Shown here: positions 43,750 through 52,577 of the stretch, one piece after another | How the letters are laid out: each line of letters starts with the position of its first letter | How positions within the stretch are numbered: the first letter of the stretch is position 1 | Origin: Sporomusaceae bacterium | GTDB taxonomy: Bacteria > Bacillota > Negativicutes > Sporomusales > UBA7701 | NCBI GenBank assembly: GCA_031460455.1 | Contig: JAVKTQ010000019.1 | Coordinates: 1-64,000, forward strand | Length of the DNA: 64,000 bases | Reading direction: 5' to 3' | Translations under genes and position numbers: made by a program | Notes under the pieces: model-generated | Database searches by the model: none | Seen by the model: the letters and a program-made list of their open reading frames with translations, nothing else | What the model was told of the DNA's origin: nothing

Positions 43750-44406
43750 TTACCGGGGCGGGAAGACGGCGGCGAGGAACTCGTTCCAGCCGACGCGGCC
43801 GATGGTGTCGCCGAGGCGTTCTTTGTCGCGGCCGTGGCGGCGGTAGAAGGCGAGGATGGCGCGGACGAGGAGGGCGACTTCGCCGGCGGCCACGCCTTCG
43901 GCGGCGATCCGGGCTACTTTGGCATTGCGGCCGGCGTTGCCGCCGACCGCGACGGTGAAGCCGTCGGCTGTGCCGTACAGGCCGATGTCTTTGACCATGA
44001 CCTCGGCGCAGCAATTGGGGCAGCCGCTGATGCCGAGCCGCAGTTTGCCGGGGGTGGGCTGGCCGAAGAATTCGGCGTCGAGGGCGAGACCGAGGGCGGT
44101 GCTGTCCTGGCGGGCCATGGGACAGTGGGGTTTGCCGGGGCAGACGGCGACACCCCGGACCGCTTTGGCGATAAAGGATTCGGGGCTGGCGCCGAGTTCG
44201 GCGAGCGCTTTCTCGCCGTCGGCGACGCTGAGGCCGAGGATGACGATGCTGCCGCCGGTGATTTTGAGGCTGCCGCCGTATTTTTCGGCGACGGCGGCGA
44301 TCTGGCGGAGCTGGTCGGGGCTGGTGAGCCCGGCGGGGATGTGGGGGGTGACGGGGAATTTGACGCGCTTGTTGATGAAGGGGATGTTGGCGAAGGGCAG
44401 TGTCAT
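43750..44406 (-). CDS. Siroheme/4Fe-4S sulfite-nitrite reductase-like small protein
   Basis: A 218-residue protein consisting of one ferredoxin-like half domain (about 15-85) and the siroheme/[4Fe-4S] domain. The cluster motif is visible: CPGKPHC (C-x5-C) and CPNCCAE (C-x2-C-C). It resembles the small dissimilatory nitrite/sulfite-reductase-like proteins of anaerobes, much shorter than CysI or NirA. It would reduce sulfite, nitrite or an unknown oxyanion. A CRP/FNR-type site lies upstream (44506-44521). GGAGG precedes the ATG. Confidence 0.87.
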   Translation of the reverse strand: MTLPFANIPFINKRVKFPVTPHIPAGLTSPDQLRQIAAVAEKYGGSLKITGGSIVILGLSVADGEKALAELGASPESFIAKAVRGVAVCPGKPHCPMARQDSTALGLALDAEFFGQPTPGKLRLGISGCPNCCAEVMVKDIGLYGTADGFTVAVGGNAGRNAKVARIAAEGVAAGEVALLVRAILAFYRRHGRDKERLGDTIGRVGWNEFLAAVFPPR

Positions 44407-44478
44407 GGTTGTCCTCCTTGCGGTGTTGCCAAATAGGGTCGGTAATTAGCAGATAAAGCAATTTGTTATAGTATTAAT

Positions 44479-44521
44479 ATTATAGTAAAAAAAGTACGCG
44501 AATACAGTGATTAAGGTCACT
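44479..44521 (-). promoter_or_regulatory. CRP/FNR-type operator and -10 box for the siroheme gene
   Basis: AGTGA-TTAAGG-TCACT (44506-44521) is a perfect inverted repeat matching CRP/FNR-family sites (TGTGA-N6-TCACA). On the minus strand TATAAT is at 44484-44479. Assuming a start about 7 bases further, the operator centre would be near -41.5, the usual class II activation position. FNR, HcpR or CRP-type regulators are all possible. Confidence 0.6.
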
Positions 44522-44700
44522 CGCTGCTTTTCATGAGGGGAGAAAAACTCCTGCCCGAAGCTTTATAACCGATTTTTGCCGCGGACCTAGTTAAAAATGC
44601 ACGAAAAATGGTGAATGAACGAGGTTAATCAATCAATATGCAGAATAGACTAAATATGGAAATAAATATATTTTTTGCAGTCTAGCGGAGAGATAGGCAT

Positions 44701-45933
44701 ATGCGCTATTCAAAAAAGATCGATAGCTTCTTGTTTGCGGAAGAGGATATTCCTCTGGAAACCGTCATCCTGTTGGTCGGCGGCATGGCGCTGACGATCA
44801 CCGGCGGGCTGCTTTTTCCTGTCGCCGCCGGCAGGCTTCCCTACTACGAAAACGGCCTCTTCGGCTTGCTGCTGATCGTTTTCGCCCTGCAAACGATCAC
44901 TCTCGGGAAAACGCCTTTCGGCGATATGCGCCGGTCAAAAGCTTTGCTTTTTTTTGGCGTCGCCATCGCTTCCCTCGGTATCGTCACCTGCTTTATCCCC
45001 GGTATTTTCGGCCCCCTGCCCCGCATGCTGCTCTTTTTCTGTTTTGGCCTGGGGGGTGTGGTGCAGCTTGTGCGGGCGTATCTTGACGAGACGGGGATGC
45101 GTGCCTGGATGCGATATGGGGGGATATTCCGCCACTTGGTTTTTGCCTGCTCGGGCGTATACGGGCTGTCGATGCTTGCCGGACTCCTGCTCTGGACACA
45201 ACCTCCGTTGTCTGCGCCCATTACGGCGACGGTCATGCTCCTGTTCGGCTGTGCGGTCATCTACCTTGGCGGCGTGCTGCGGCTCGTGTATCGCGCCTGT
45301 CCCGAGGCGGACCCCTCCCTGAGCGATCGGTCCGGTTTCTCTTTCGACCATTCCATGCTGCTGCTCACCGGGGTTTTCATGATCCTGCTCGGTGTGCTGC
45401 TGATCCCCGTAAGTCTCGGGCTGCTCCCCTTTTCGGGCAGCGCGCAGCTCGGCCTGCTGATGATCATTTTTGCAATCCAGATGCTTGCAGCAGGTAACAC
45501 CCCTATCGGTCTCTCCCTCCCCCGTTCCTGGCCCGTGCTTGGCTCCGGTAGCCTGTTTGCGGCGCTGGGCATTGTCTCCTGCGTTATTCCCGATATATTG
45601 GTCGCACCGCTGACCTTACTTGTGGGCGTGCTCAACATCCTCAGCGGCTTTATCTCGCTGGGGAAGCGGCTGCTTCCTTCCGCCCGGACGGGAGACGCAA
45701 GCGCTGCTCCTGACCATCCCCTGCTGCGGAAGCTTTCCCGTACCCAACTGGCCTTGGATTTGCTTTCGATCATGTTCGGCGCGTCGATGCTTGTTCCGGG
45801 CATCATCCCCGGACTGGTCGTCGGCGTGGTCCTCGCCGCGAACGGCGGCGTTCTCCTGTACTTGCTTCATCTGTTGGTCGCCATCATGGCGCTTGCCGCT
45901 GAAATGTTGAAAGCCCCGCAGCATTCAGTATAA
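44701..45933 (+). CDS. Duplicated multi-spanning membrane protein (HdeD/DUF308-like)
   Basis: A 410-residue protein with about twelve hydrophobic helices in two similar halves: LPYYENGLFGLLLIVFALQTITLGKTPFG...GVAIASLGIVTCFIPGIFGPLPRMLLFF and LPFSGSAQLGLLMIIFAIQMLAAGNTPIG...GSLFAALGIVSCVIPDILVAPLTLLVG. Each resembles HdeD/DUF308-type bundles. Function is unknown; a transporter or envelope-stress role is conceivable. It starts with ATG behind AGCGGAGAG. It lies 26 bases before the acetoacetate-decarboxylase-like gene and is probably co-transcribed with it. Confidence 0.78.
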   Translation: MRYSKKIDSFLFAEEDIPLETVILLVGGMALTITGGLLFPVAAGRLPYYENGLFGLLLIVFALQTITLGKTPFGDMRRSKALLFFGVAIASLGIVTCFIPGIFGPLPRMLLFFCFGLGGVVQLVRAYLDETGMRAWMRYGGIFRHLVFACSGVYGLSMLAGLLLWTQPPLSAPITATVMLLFGCAVIYLGGVLRLVYRACPEADPSLSDRSGFSFDHSMLLLTGVFMILLGVLLIPVSLGLLPFSGSAQLGLLMIIFAIQMLAAGNTPIGLSLPRSWPVLGSGSLFAALGIVSCVIPDILVAPLTLLVGVLNILSGFISLGKRLLPSARTGDASAAPDHPLLRKLSRTQLALDLLSIMFGASMLVPGIIPGLVVGVVLAANGGVLLYLLHLLVAIMALAAEMLKAPQHSV

Positions 45934-45959
45934 AAATTATTTGGCTAAGGAGGTTTAAT

Positions 45960-46748
45960 ATGTTCAGGTTCGACGACACCAAGTGCTACAGGATGCCGGT
46001 CCATTTCGGAGGATACGACTATGTCGCCGAGGGCACCCGTTACCGCGATAATGTGACCATTTCCTTTTCCTACACCACGGAGAGAAAGTTGCTCGAAGCG
46101 TACATCCCCGAAGCCTTCGAGCTGGTGCGGCCGGAAGTGGGCGTCGCCTTCACCCAATGCCGCGGCGTCGATTGGCTGGCGGGCTCTTTTTACAATCTGG
46201 TGATGGTGAGCGCTCCCGTGCGATTTACCGGCGCCCGCGACCGTGTGGAGGCGCCATATGTGCTGGTTATCTGGGAGAACAAAACCACACCGATTTTGTC
46301 GGGGCGGGAGGAGACGGGATTCCCGAAAATCTACGCCGACATCGAAGACCTGCATGTATTTTCGGGGAACTACTTCACTAACGTCAGTTTCGAAGGCAAT
46401 ACCTTCCTGCGCCTTCATTTCTGCGACGCCGTGCCTTTTAACGAACAGGAACTTGCCCGGATGAGAATTGTTCCCATGGACGCCATCGGCTGGCGCTACA
46501 TCCCCAAGGTGGGCGGCCCAGGAGCGGACCTGAGCCAGCCTGTCTTCTTCCCGCAGGAGTTAGAAGTGGTCAAAGGGTGGACAGGGAAAGGGTCTGTAGA
46601 GTGGACCGAATTGTCATGGCTGCAAAGCCCGCAACAGGCGCAAATCATCAAGGCGCTCGCCGGGTTGCCCGTTGTCGAGATGGGGCCGGCCAGGATGCTG
46701 GAGGGGCCTCTCGTCCTCAAGGCTCCCCTGGCCCGCGTGCTGGAATAG
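45960..46748 (+). CDS. Acetoacetate decarboxylase family protein
   Basis: A 262-residue protein of the acetoacetate decarboxylase fold. The catalytic Lys environment REETGFPKIYADI (K123) is present, preceded by WENKTTPILSGR. True ADC makes acetone from acetoacetate, but many homologues act on other oxo acids, so the substrate is open. AGGAGG precedes the ATG. The SDR gene starts 20 bases after its stop, so the two form an operon, possibly a keto-acid or secondary-alcohol pathway (inference). Confidence 0.88.
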   Translation: MFRFDDTKCYRMPVHFGGYDYVAEGTRYRDNVTISFSYTTERKLLEAYIPEAFELVRPEVGVAFTQCRGVDWLAGSFYNLVMVSAPVRFTGARDRVEAPYVLVIWENKTTPILSGREETGFPKIYADIEDLHVFSGNYFTNVSFEGNTFLRLHFCDAVPFNEQELARMRIVPMDAIGWRYIPKVGGPGADLSQPVFFPQELEVVKGWTGKGSVEWTELSWLQSPQQAQIIKALAGLPVVEMGPARMLEGPLVLKAPLARVLE

Positions 46749-46767
46749 AACGAAGGAGGGGTATGGG

Positions 46768-47577
46768 ATGAAGGAGTATTTCGAAAACAAAGTGGCTGTC
46801 GTCACGGGCGGCGCGTCCGGCATCGGCCTCGCTCTGTGCGAAGAGCTGCTCGCCCTTGGGGCGAGGGGCGTGGTTGCGGCGGATCTGAACGAAGAAAAGC
46901 TGAAAGCGGAATGCGCCCGGCTCGAAGCCGCCTATCCGGGAAAAGTGCTGGGCGTCCGCACCGACGTCACCAGCCGGGAGAGCGTCTTTGCTCTGATAGA
47001 TAAGGCGGCGGAGTTCGGGGTGGGCCGCGTCGATCTGCTCTTCAACAATGCCGGGCTGGGGCTGGCGAAGGCCTTCGACGATACGACCGATGCGGACTGG
47101 AAGTTCGCTTTCGAAGTCAATTTCTACGGCGCCCTGTACGGCGTCCGGGCGGTGCTGCCGATCATGCGCGCCCAGGGGGGCGGCCATATCGCCAATACCG
47201 CATCGGGTATCGTGTTTTCGCCGATGCCTTACCAAACATTGTACAGCGCTACGAAATCGGCGCTTATGGCTTTTACCACTTCGCTGCGCAGCGAGCTGTG
47301 GGACGAAAACGTCCGCCTTTCCACAGTAATTCCCGGCACTGTCGCCACCCCCATTTGGGATAAGGCGGGTGGCGCCCCGGACAGCGCCATTACGCCGCAA
47401 GAATCGGCGCAGGGCATTTTGAAGGGGGTTGCGGCCAACGAGCGCATCATCATCCTGACGGAGGACGACAAGAGCGGCGCGCAGTACGGTTTTCTGCCGG
47501 AATACGGCGCAGGGAACGATGAATATTTCGTGAAGGTGGCGCGGCAAAGGCGGAGCGGAAACGTTAAGGCTATTTAG
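46768..47577 (+). CDS. Short-chain dehydrogenase/reductase
   Basis: A 269-residue SDR. The nucleotide motif is TGGASGIG (13-20), with NNAG (93-96), Ser146, Tyr159 and Lys163 (YSATK) as the catalytic triad. The cosubstrate residue after beta-2 is D39 (AADLNEE), which favours NAD(H) over NADP(H). The ATG at 46768 is behind GAAGGAGG. It is co-transcribed with the acetoacetate decarboxylase-like gene, so a ketone/alcohol conversion is likely, but the substrate is not defined. Confidence 0.92.
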   Translation: MKEYFENKVAVVTGGASGIGLALCEELLALGARGVVAADLNEEKLKAECARLEAAYPGKVLGVRTDVTSRESVFALIDKAAEFGVGRVDLLFNNAGLGLAKAFDDTTDADWKFAFEVNFYGALYGVRAVLPIMRAQGGGHIANTASGIVFSPMPYQTLYSATKSALMAFTTSLRSELWDENVRLSTVIPGTVATPIWDKAGGAPDSAITPQESAQGILKGVAANERIIILTEDDKSGAQYGFLPEYGAGNDEYFVKVARQRRSGNVKAI

Positions 47578-47641
47578 GGGCAGTTTGGAACCGAAAAAGA
47601 ACTGCCGGCAAGTTTGCCGGCAGTTCTTTGCGCGTGCGGGG

Positions 47642-48739
47642 TTAGTTTTTGCTGTATTCGCGGCCGAGGGCGTCGGCGACGAGGATGGCGGCCACTACGT
47701 CTTCGGGGGAAACAGGGAAGGGTTCGTTGTGGATGGATTCCTTGGGGGCGGCGGCGGCTTTGGCGACTTGCAGGAGCTGGTCGCGGCCGATGTTTTCGAG
47801 GCCTAGGTCCTTGAGGGTGGTCGGCAGGCCGACGCTCCGGCAGAACCGCAGCACTTCTTCGCGTTCCTCACGGGGGCGGTTTTCGAGGACAAGCTGGACG
47901 GCGGTGCCGAAGGCGACCCATTCGCCGTGATAATTCTGGCGGGCGCCGGGAAGGACGGTGAAGCCGTCGTAGATGGCGTGGGCGGCGCAGACGCCGTTGC
48001 TTTCGAAGCCGATGCCGCTGAGAAGGGTGTTGGCTTCGATGATGTTTTCGAGGGCTTTGGTGACGACTTTGTTCTGGACGGAGAGCAGGGCGGCGAGGCC
48101 GTCGTTGAGCAGGGTCTGGTAGCAAAGTTTGGCGAGGGCGTAGGAGGCGAGGGTGAAGGTGCCGCCGGCGAGGTTGCGCCGGTGGCTTTCGACGCAGGTG
48201 CGGGCTTCGAAGTAGGTGGCGAGGGCATCGCCCATGCCGGCGACGAGCAGGCGGGCGGGAGCGTTGGCGATGATGCCGGTGTCGATGAGGACGATGTTGG
48301 GGTTGCGCCGCATGAGCAGCGCTTCCTGGTAGGTGCCGTCTTCGTTGTAGAAGATGACTACCGAACTGGTGGGCGCGTCGCAGGAGGCGACGGTGGGAAT
48401 GATGATGACGGGGGTCTTTTCGTGGTAGGCGACGGCTTTGGCGGTGTCGATGGCTTTGCCGCCGCCGAGGCCGATGATGAGGTTGCTCCCGTGGCTTTTG
48501 ACGAGGGCGCGCAGACGCTCGACTTCCTGTTTGGTGCATTCGCCGCCGAAGGGCTCGAATACCACCGGGATGCCGGTGTCTTTGAAGCTGTCGGTGATGA
48601 CGCCTTGCAGGTCGTGGAGCCGCCCCTGGCTGCAGAGGACGAACGCCGCGCTGCCGAGAGCGGCGGCGTGTTTGCCGATGCGGGCGAGTTCGTTGTACCC
48701 TTGGATGTATTTGCCGGGGGACGCGAATGCTTGAGCCAT
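47642..48739 (-). CDS. gldA: Glycerol dehydrogenase
   Basis: A 365-residue iron/zinc-type polyol dehydrogenase (GldA group), which interconverts glycerol and dihydroxyacetone with NAD. Features are the NAD motif GLGGGKAIDTAK, the metal-binding Asp/His set (DAPTSSVVIF, CAAHAIYDGFT, YHGEWVAFG) and normal length. AAAGGGAGG precedes the ATG. The AAA+ regulator at 49419, similar to DhaR/AcoR, lies just beyond on the opposite strand, consistent with a glycerol/dihydroxyacetone role. A relative such as 1-phosphoglycerol or hydroxyacetone dehydrogenase cannot be excluded. Confidence 0.92.
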   Translation of the reverse strand: MAQAFASPGKYIQGYNELARIGKHAAALGSAAFVLCSQGRLHDLQGVITDSFKDTGIPVVFEPFGGECTKQEVERLRALVKSHGSNLIIGLGGGKAIDTAKAVAYHEKTPVIIIPTVASCDAPTSSVVIFYNEDGTYQEALLMRRNPNIVLIDTGIIANAPARLLVAGMGDALATYFEARTCVESHRRNLAGGTFTLASYALAKLCYQTLLNDGLAALLSVQNKVVTKALENIIEANTLLSGIGFESNGVCAAHAIYDGFTVLPGARQNYHGEWVAFGTAVQLVLENRPREEREEVLRFCRSVGLPTTLKDLGLENIGRDQLLQVAKAAAAPKESIHNEPFPVSPEDVVAAILVADALGREYSKN

Positions 48740-48943
48740 TTTTAAAACCTCCCTTTATGTTTAGGACGATTTACAGGACGGGGCTGCGCGGAGACGATAC
48801 TTTGATAGTTCGGCGCCGCCTGAGAAACCCCTGCCGTGCGGGTGCTCCGTTCCGCCGGCGCGGGCGAGAGGGAAAAGCAAAATTTGCCACGAATATATAA
48901 GCGTATGTTGTTAAGTATGGCAGACCGGCGAGGCGGCAAAAGA

Positions 48944-48970
48944 GAACAGGACACCGGTGGTGTCCTGTTC
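48944..48970 (-). terminator. Terminator of the NrdD-like gene
   Basis: GAACAGGACACC-ggt-GGTGTCCTGTTC, with a short T run after it on the minus strand. Confidence 0.7.
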
Positions 48971-49006
48971 GGGGTGCCGGGCAAGCACGGATTAGGGCGA
49001 AGGCGG

Positions 49007-49282
49007 TCAGCCGGCGTGGATTTCGCGGTCTTTGCACTCGGCCCGTTTGGCGTCGTTGAACTGGTCGATGGTGCTGAGGTAGCCGGTGATGCGGCGGACG
49101 CGGCGGATGGGCGATTTTTCGTGGCCGCGGATGATGATGCTTTCGCCGTCGAGGGACAGGTCGACCGCGCCGAGGGTCTTATCGCGCTGCTGCCACAGCC
49201 TGATTTCTTCATGGACGAGGGCGACGATCTCCTCGTTGTTCAAGGCTGGGTCGGCGCTTACTCTAACTCCGTTTACCAACAT
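49007..49282 (-). CDS. Stand-alone NrdD-type glycyl-radical fragment
   Basis: A 91-residue protein. Its last 40 residues match the C-terminal glycyl-radical segment of anaerobic ribonucleotide reductase (RRITGYLSTIDQFNDAKRAECKDREIHA, radical Gly at G67). The N-terminal part is not like NrdD. It resembles YfiD-style spare-part proteins, which repair a damaged glycyl-radical enzyme. An AGGAGGG site precedes the ATG. Whether it really restores an NrdD enzyme is not known. Confidence 0.72.
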   Translation of the reverse strand: MLVNGVRVSADPALNNEEIVALVHEEIRLWQQRDKTLGAVDLSLDGESIIIRGHEKSPIRRVRRITGYLSTIDQFNDAKRAECKDREIHAG

Positions 49283-49418
49283 GCAAAGCCCTCCTTTTTT
49301 TGCTTATTATAGCAAATAATAATAATCAATACTAGTGGATAACGAATATTATTTTCCGGCTAATAATTAGGGTCGGTTTCCTTTACAATATATATCGAAA
49401 GGAAAGGGCAGAAACATT

Positions 49419-51299
49419 ATGATTCGAGAGCGGCGGAGCAAAGAAAAATTATTGCAATATTACCGGCGGTTCGTCGAGTATGGGACACTCGACGCCAATG
49501 TCCATCCGTGGGTGGCTGAGTCGTGGCAGCGGAGCAAGGCCTGGGGCGTTCCGCGCGATTCGCTGCGCCCGCCGGTGAAGCTGTCCAAGGCTGAGCTTGA
49601 GGGGCGCCGGGAAAAGCACCGCGCCGCGCTGGATTTTTTGGAGGGGCTGTATCAGGAGGTGCGGGGGCACTTCAATATGTACAATCTCAGTTTGCTGCTG
49701 CTTGACAGCGAGTGCTATGCGCTGAAGAATTACGCGCTGCCTTTTTTCCAGAAGTCGCCGGGCGAGGTGGAGGGGGCGAGGCTGACCGAGGAGGATATCG
49801 GCACGTCGAGTATCGCGATTGCTTATGAGCATAAGACGCCTTTTCTCGTTTTCGGCCCGGAGATGTGGATCGAGGACGGCCAGGCGGGGGACGCCGGGTC
49901 GGCGCCGATTTTCCTGGACGGCAAGCTGCAGTATGTGCTGACGCTGGTTTCGACCCAGCAGGCCGAGCTGCCGTCGGGGGCGCTGGAGGCGCTGCTGCTG
50001 ACGATCAAGTATGTGATGGAGCATAATTTGGCGATGGTGGCCCGCCTGGAGGCGAAGCACGTCATTCTTGACGCGGTGCCGCTGGCTGTTTACCATATTC
50101 TGCCGGGCGGCCGGGTGGCGTATGCCAACAGGCTGGGCCAGAGCCGCCTTTCGCCCCAGGCGGACGGCGGCGGGGCGGATCAGCTGCCCGATTTGGAGGA
50201 GGTTGTGCTCAATTACCGGCATACGCCGCTGGCCAAGGGGCTGCTGGGCATCCCGTCGCATAATAAGGAAGTGGTGTGGATAACGCCGCGCAAGACTTAT
50301 GAGGATATTACGACGGTGCTGCCGCTTTACCGCGACGGCGAGGTGAGCGGCATCGCGGCGATATCGCAGTCGATCGAGGATTTGAAGGTGCTGGAGGCGC
50401 ATGCGGTGAGCTATGCGGCCCGCTATAGCCTGGCCAGCCTGACAGGCGAGGCGCCGGTGTTCCGGACGATGATCGAGAAGGCCGGCCGGGCGGCCCGCGG
50501 CGATCACCACTTGCTGCTGCAGGGCGAGCCGGGGACAGGCAAGCAGCGCTTGGCCCATGGCATCCACCAGGCGGGGGCGCGGGCTGCCGGCCCGCTGATA
50601 ACGGTAAGGTGCGGCGATATCCCGCCCGATGTGCTGGCAGGCGAATTGTTCGGGACGGGGGGCAGCCCCGGCAAGCTGGAGCTGGCCCACGGGGGCACGC
50701 TGTTTATCGATGAGATCGAGAAGATGCCGCCGGCGCTGGCGGACAAGCTGGCGGCGGTGCTTGCCTCCGGACGGCTGCCGGAGCGGGCGGAGCAGACGCT
50801 GGATGTGAGGATTATCGCCGCGTGCGACGGCGATCTCAGGCGTCTGGCGGAGAAGGGGCGGTTCCCGCTCGAGCTGTACGAGGCGGTGGCCAGGACGGTT
50901 ATCCGTGTGCCGGCGCTCAGGGCCCGCCGTGACGATATCACGCTGCTGGCGGAGCATATTATCGGGGAGCTGGCGGAGCAGCACGGGATGGGGAAAAAGG
51001 AGATTGCGCCGCAGGCGGTGGCGCTTCTCAAAGGATATGAGTGGCCGGGGAATATCAAGCAGTTGCAGGCTGTCGTCGAGCAGGCGTTTTTCCGGACCCA
51101 GGGCGGCGTTATCACGGCTCAGGCGGTTCATCTGCCGGGAGAGGCCGGGCCGAGCGAGGTCTGGAAGGAGGACCGCGAGGCTTTTGTGGCGGCGTGGCAG
51201 GCGGCGCGAGGCAATGTCAGCCGCCTGGCGGGAATGCTGGATGTGAGCCGGGTGACGCTGTACAGGTATATCAAGAAGTACGGTTTGGAGAAGGAATAG
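49419..51299 (+). CDS. AcoR/DhaR-like AAA+ regulator without GAFTGA
   Basis: A 626-residue regulator. A GAF-like sensor (about 55-205) and a PAS domain (about 210-310) precede an AAA+ domain (about 335-555) and a Fis-type HTH (about 580-622). Walker A (LQGEPGTGKQRLAH) and Walker B (GGTLFIDEI) are present. The loop that should hold GAFTGA is deleted (GELFGTGGSPGKLELAHGG), and the arginine-finger segment normally FRxDLYYRLN reads FPLELYEAVA. It cannot drive sigma-54 in the usual way. E. coli DhaR likewise lacks GAFTGA and works with sigma-70; gldA is a neighbour. The ATG follows GGAAAGGG. Confidence 0.9.
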   Translation: MIRERRSKEKLLQYYRRFVEYGTLDANVHPWVAESWQRSKAWGVPRDSLRPPVKLSKAELEGRREKHRAALDFLEGLYQEVRGHFNMYNLSLLLLDSECYALKNYALPFFQKSPGEVEGARLTEEDIGTSSIAIAYEHKTPFLVFGPEMWIEDGQAGDAGSAPIFLDGKLQYVLTLVSTQQAELPSGALEALLLTIKYVMEHNLAMVARLEAKHVILDAVPLAVYHILPGGRVAYANRLGQSRLSPQADGGGADQLPDLEEVVLNYRHTPLAKGLLGIPSHNKEVVWITPRKTYEDITTVLPLYRDGEVSGIAAISQSIEDLKVLEAHAVSYAARYSLASLTGEAPVFRTMIEKAGRAARGDHHLLLQGEPGTGKQRLAHGIHQAGARAAGPLITVRCGDIPPDVLAGELFGTGGSPGKLELAHGGTLFIDEIEKMPPALADKLAAVLASGRLPERAEQTLDVRIIAACDGDLRRLAEKGRFPLELYEAVARTVIRVPALRARRDDITLLAEHIIGELAEQHGMGKKEIAPQAVALLKGYEWPGNIKQLQAVVEQAFFRTQGGVITAQAVHLPGEAGPSEVWKEDREAFVAAWQAARGNVSRLAGMLDVSRVTLYRYIKKYGLEKE

Positions 51300-51354
51300 A
51301 CTGCCGAGGGCAGTCTGTTCCTACGGGTCGTTTTTTGGCGGCGCGCGGCAAGTT

Positions 51355-52407
51355 TTATAAGGTGCCGCCTGGTGTATCGTCGCCGGGGAGACGGGGGAAG
51401 GTAAGGGTAAAGACGGCCCCTTTGCCGATTTCACTGCTGACGGTTATTTCGCCGCGATGGTCTTCTACGATGCGCCGGCAGATTGCGAGTCCAAGCCCGG
51501 TGCCGTTTTCTTTGGTGGTGTAGAAGGGCTTGAAGATTTCCGCCATGGCGGTGCGGGCGATGCCCTGGCCGGTGTCGGCGAGATCGATGCGCGCGGCGGG
51601 GCCGTCGGCGCGGGCGGTGATGGTGAGGGCGCCGCCGTCAGGCATGGCCTGAAAGGCGTTGCGGGCGAGGTTTATCAGCACTTCCTTGATTTTGTCGCTG
51701 TTGCCGTGGATGAGGAGCGGTTCGCCGGGCAGACGGGCGGTGACGGTTATTTTGGAGAGGATGGCTTCGCCGTATATCAGGCTTTGCACGTCGCGGATGA
51801 GCTGGCCGATGTCGACGGCGGTGAATTTGGTGTTCGGCGATTTGGCCAGGGTGAGGAAGTCGGAGAGGACGCTGTTGATGTGGCCGATTTCTTCGGCGAT
51901 CAGCGTGCAGTAGTCTGTGGTGGTCTGGTCGGCCTGACGGACGGCGCGGGCGCGCATGAGCTGGACGAAGCCGCTGATGGATGTCAGGGGGTTGCGGATT
52001 TCGTGGATGGCGCCGGCGGCGATTTCGCCGATGCCGGCGAGGCTTTCGAGCTGCTCGATGCGGCGGTCGGCTCTGCAGGTGTCCGGTATTTCCCGGATGA
52101 CGACGAGGGTGCCGCCCGGGTTGCCGTCGTGGGGCAGCGGAGCGGCGTCGACGAAGACGGTGGCCGGGTACCCGGAGTCGGTGAGGCAGGCCTGTTTGCC
52201 GGTGAAGGAGTTGCCAGGCCGGAGAAGCGGGGCGAGCCAGGCGAGACCGATATCGGGTAGCAGGTGGCCGATGGCGGCCGACCGGTGGAGAGCGAGCAGT
52301 TTTTCGGCGTGTCGGTTGATGAGGGCGACGCGGTGGTCGGCGTCAAGAACCGCCGCGGCGGCCGGGATGGCGTCGAGGACAACCTGGAGGGAGGCCGGGA
52401 GTTCCAC
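51355..52407 (-). CDS. PAS-domain sensor histidine kinase
   Basis: A soluble histidine kinase of about 350 residues. A PAS domain (about 10-110) is followed by a HisKA region with the phospho-His in AAGAIHEIRNPLTSISGFVQL and a HATPase_c domain (about 235-345: NLARNAFQAMPDGG, DTGQGIA, GTGLGLAICRRI). I chose the GTG at 52407, 8 bases behind AAAGGAG; a longer ATG reading starts at 52428 without a site. No response regulator is adjacent; such orphan kinases often feed Spo0A in spore-formers (inference). Confidence 0.9.
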   Translation of the reverse strand: MELPASLQVVLDAIPAAAAVLDADHRVALINRHAEKLLALHRSAAIGHLLPDIGLAWLAPLLRPGNSFTGKQACLTDSGYPATVFVDAAPLPHDGNPGGTLVVIREIPDTCRADRRIEQLESLAGIGEIAAGAIHEIRNPLTSISGFVQLMRARAVRQADQTTTDYCTLIAEEIGHINSVLSDFLTLAKSPNTKFTAVDIGQLIRDVQSLIYGEAILSKITVTARLPGEPLLIHGNSDKIKEVLINLARNAFQAMPDGGALTITARADGPAARIDLADTGQGIARTAMAEIFKPFYTTKENGTGLGLAICRRIVEDHRGEITVSSEIGKGAVFTLTFPRLPGDDTPGGTL

Positions 52408-52577
52408 CTGGATCTCTCCTTTCACCATTATACGGTATAGGGGATATTCTCCATTTATTTTCCAATTCCTGTCAATGATGTGACAACAAAGGAAATAATT
52501 TACTGTTTTTTACATTTGAGCAAGTTTTTGCGAGGCGGGAATCGGGCCCGCAAATGAAAACAGACGGAGGATTGGTT

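Noticed and set aside
48740-48905. TGGCA...TTTTGCT motif before gldA as a sigma-54 promoter
   Set aside because: The GG-GC spacing is two bases too short for sigma-54, so I do not call it.
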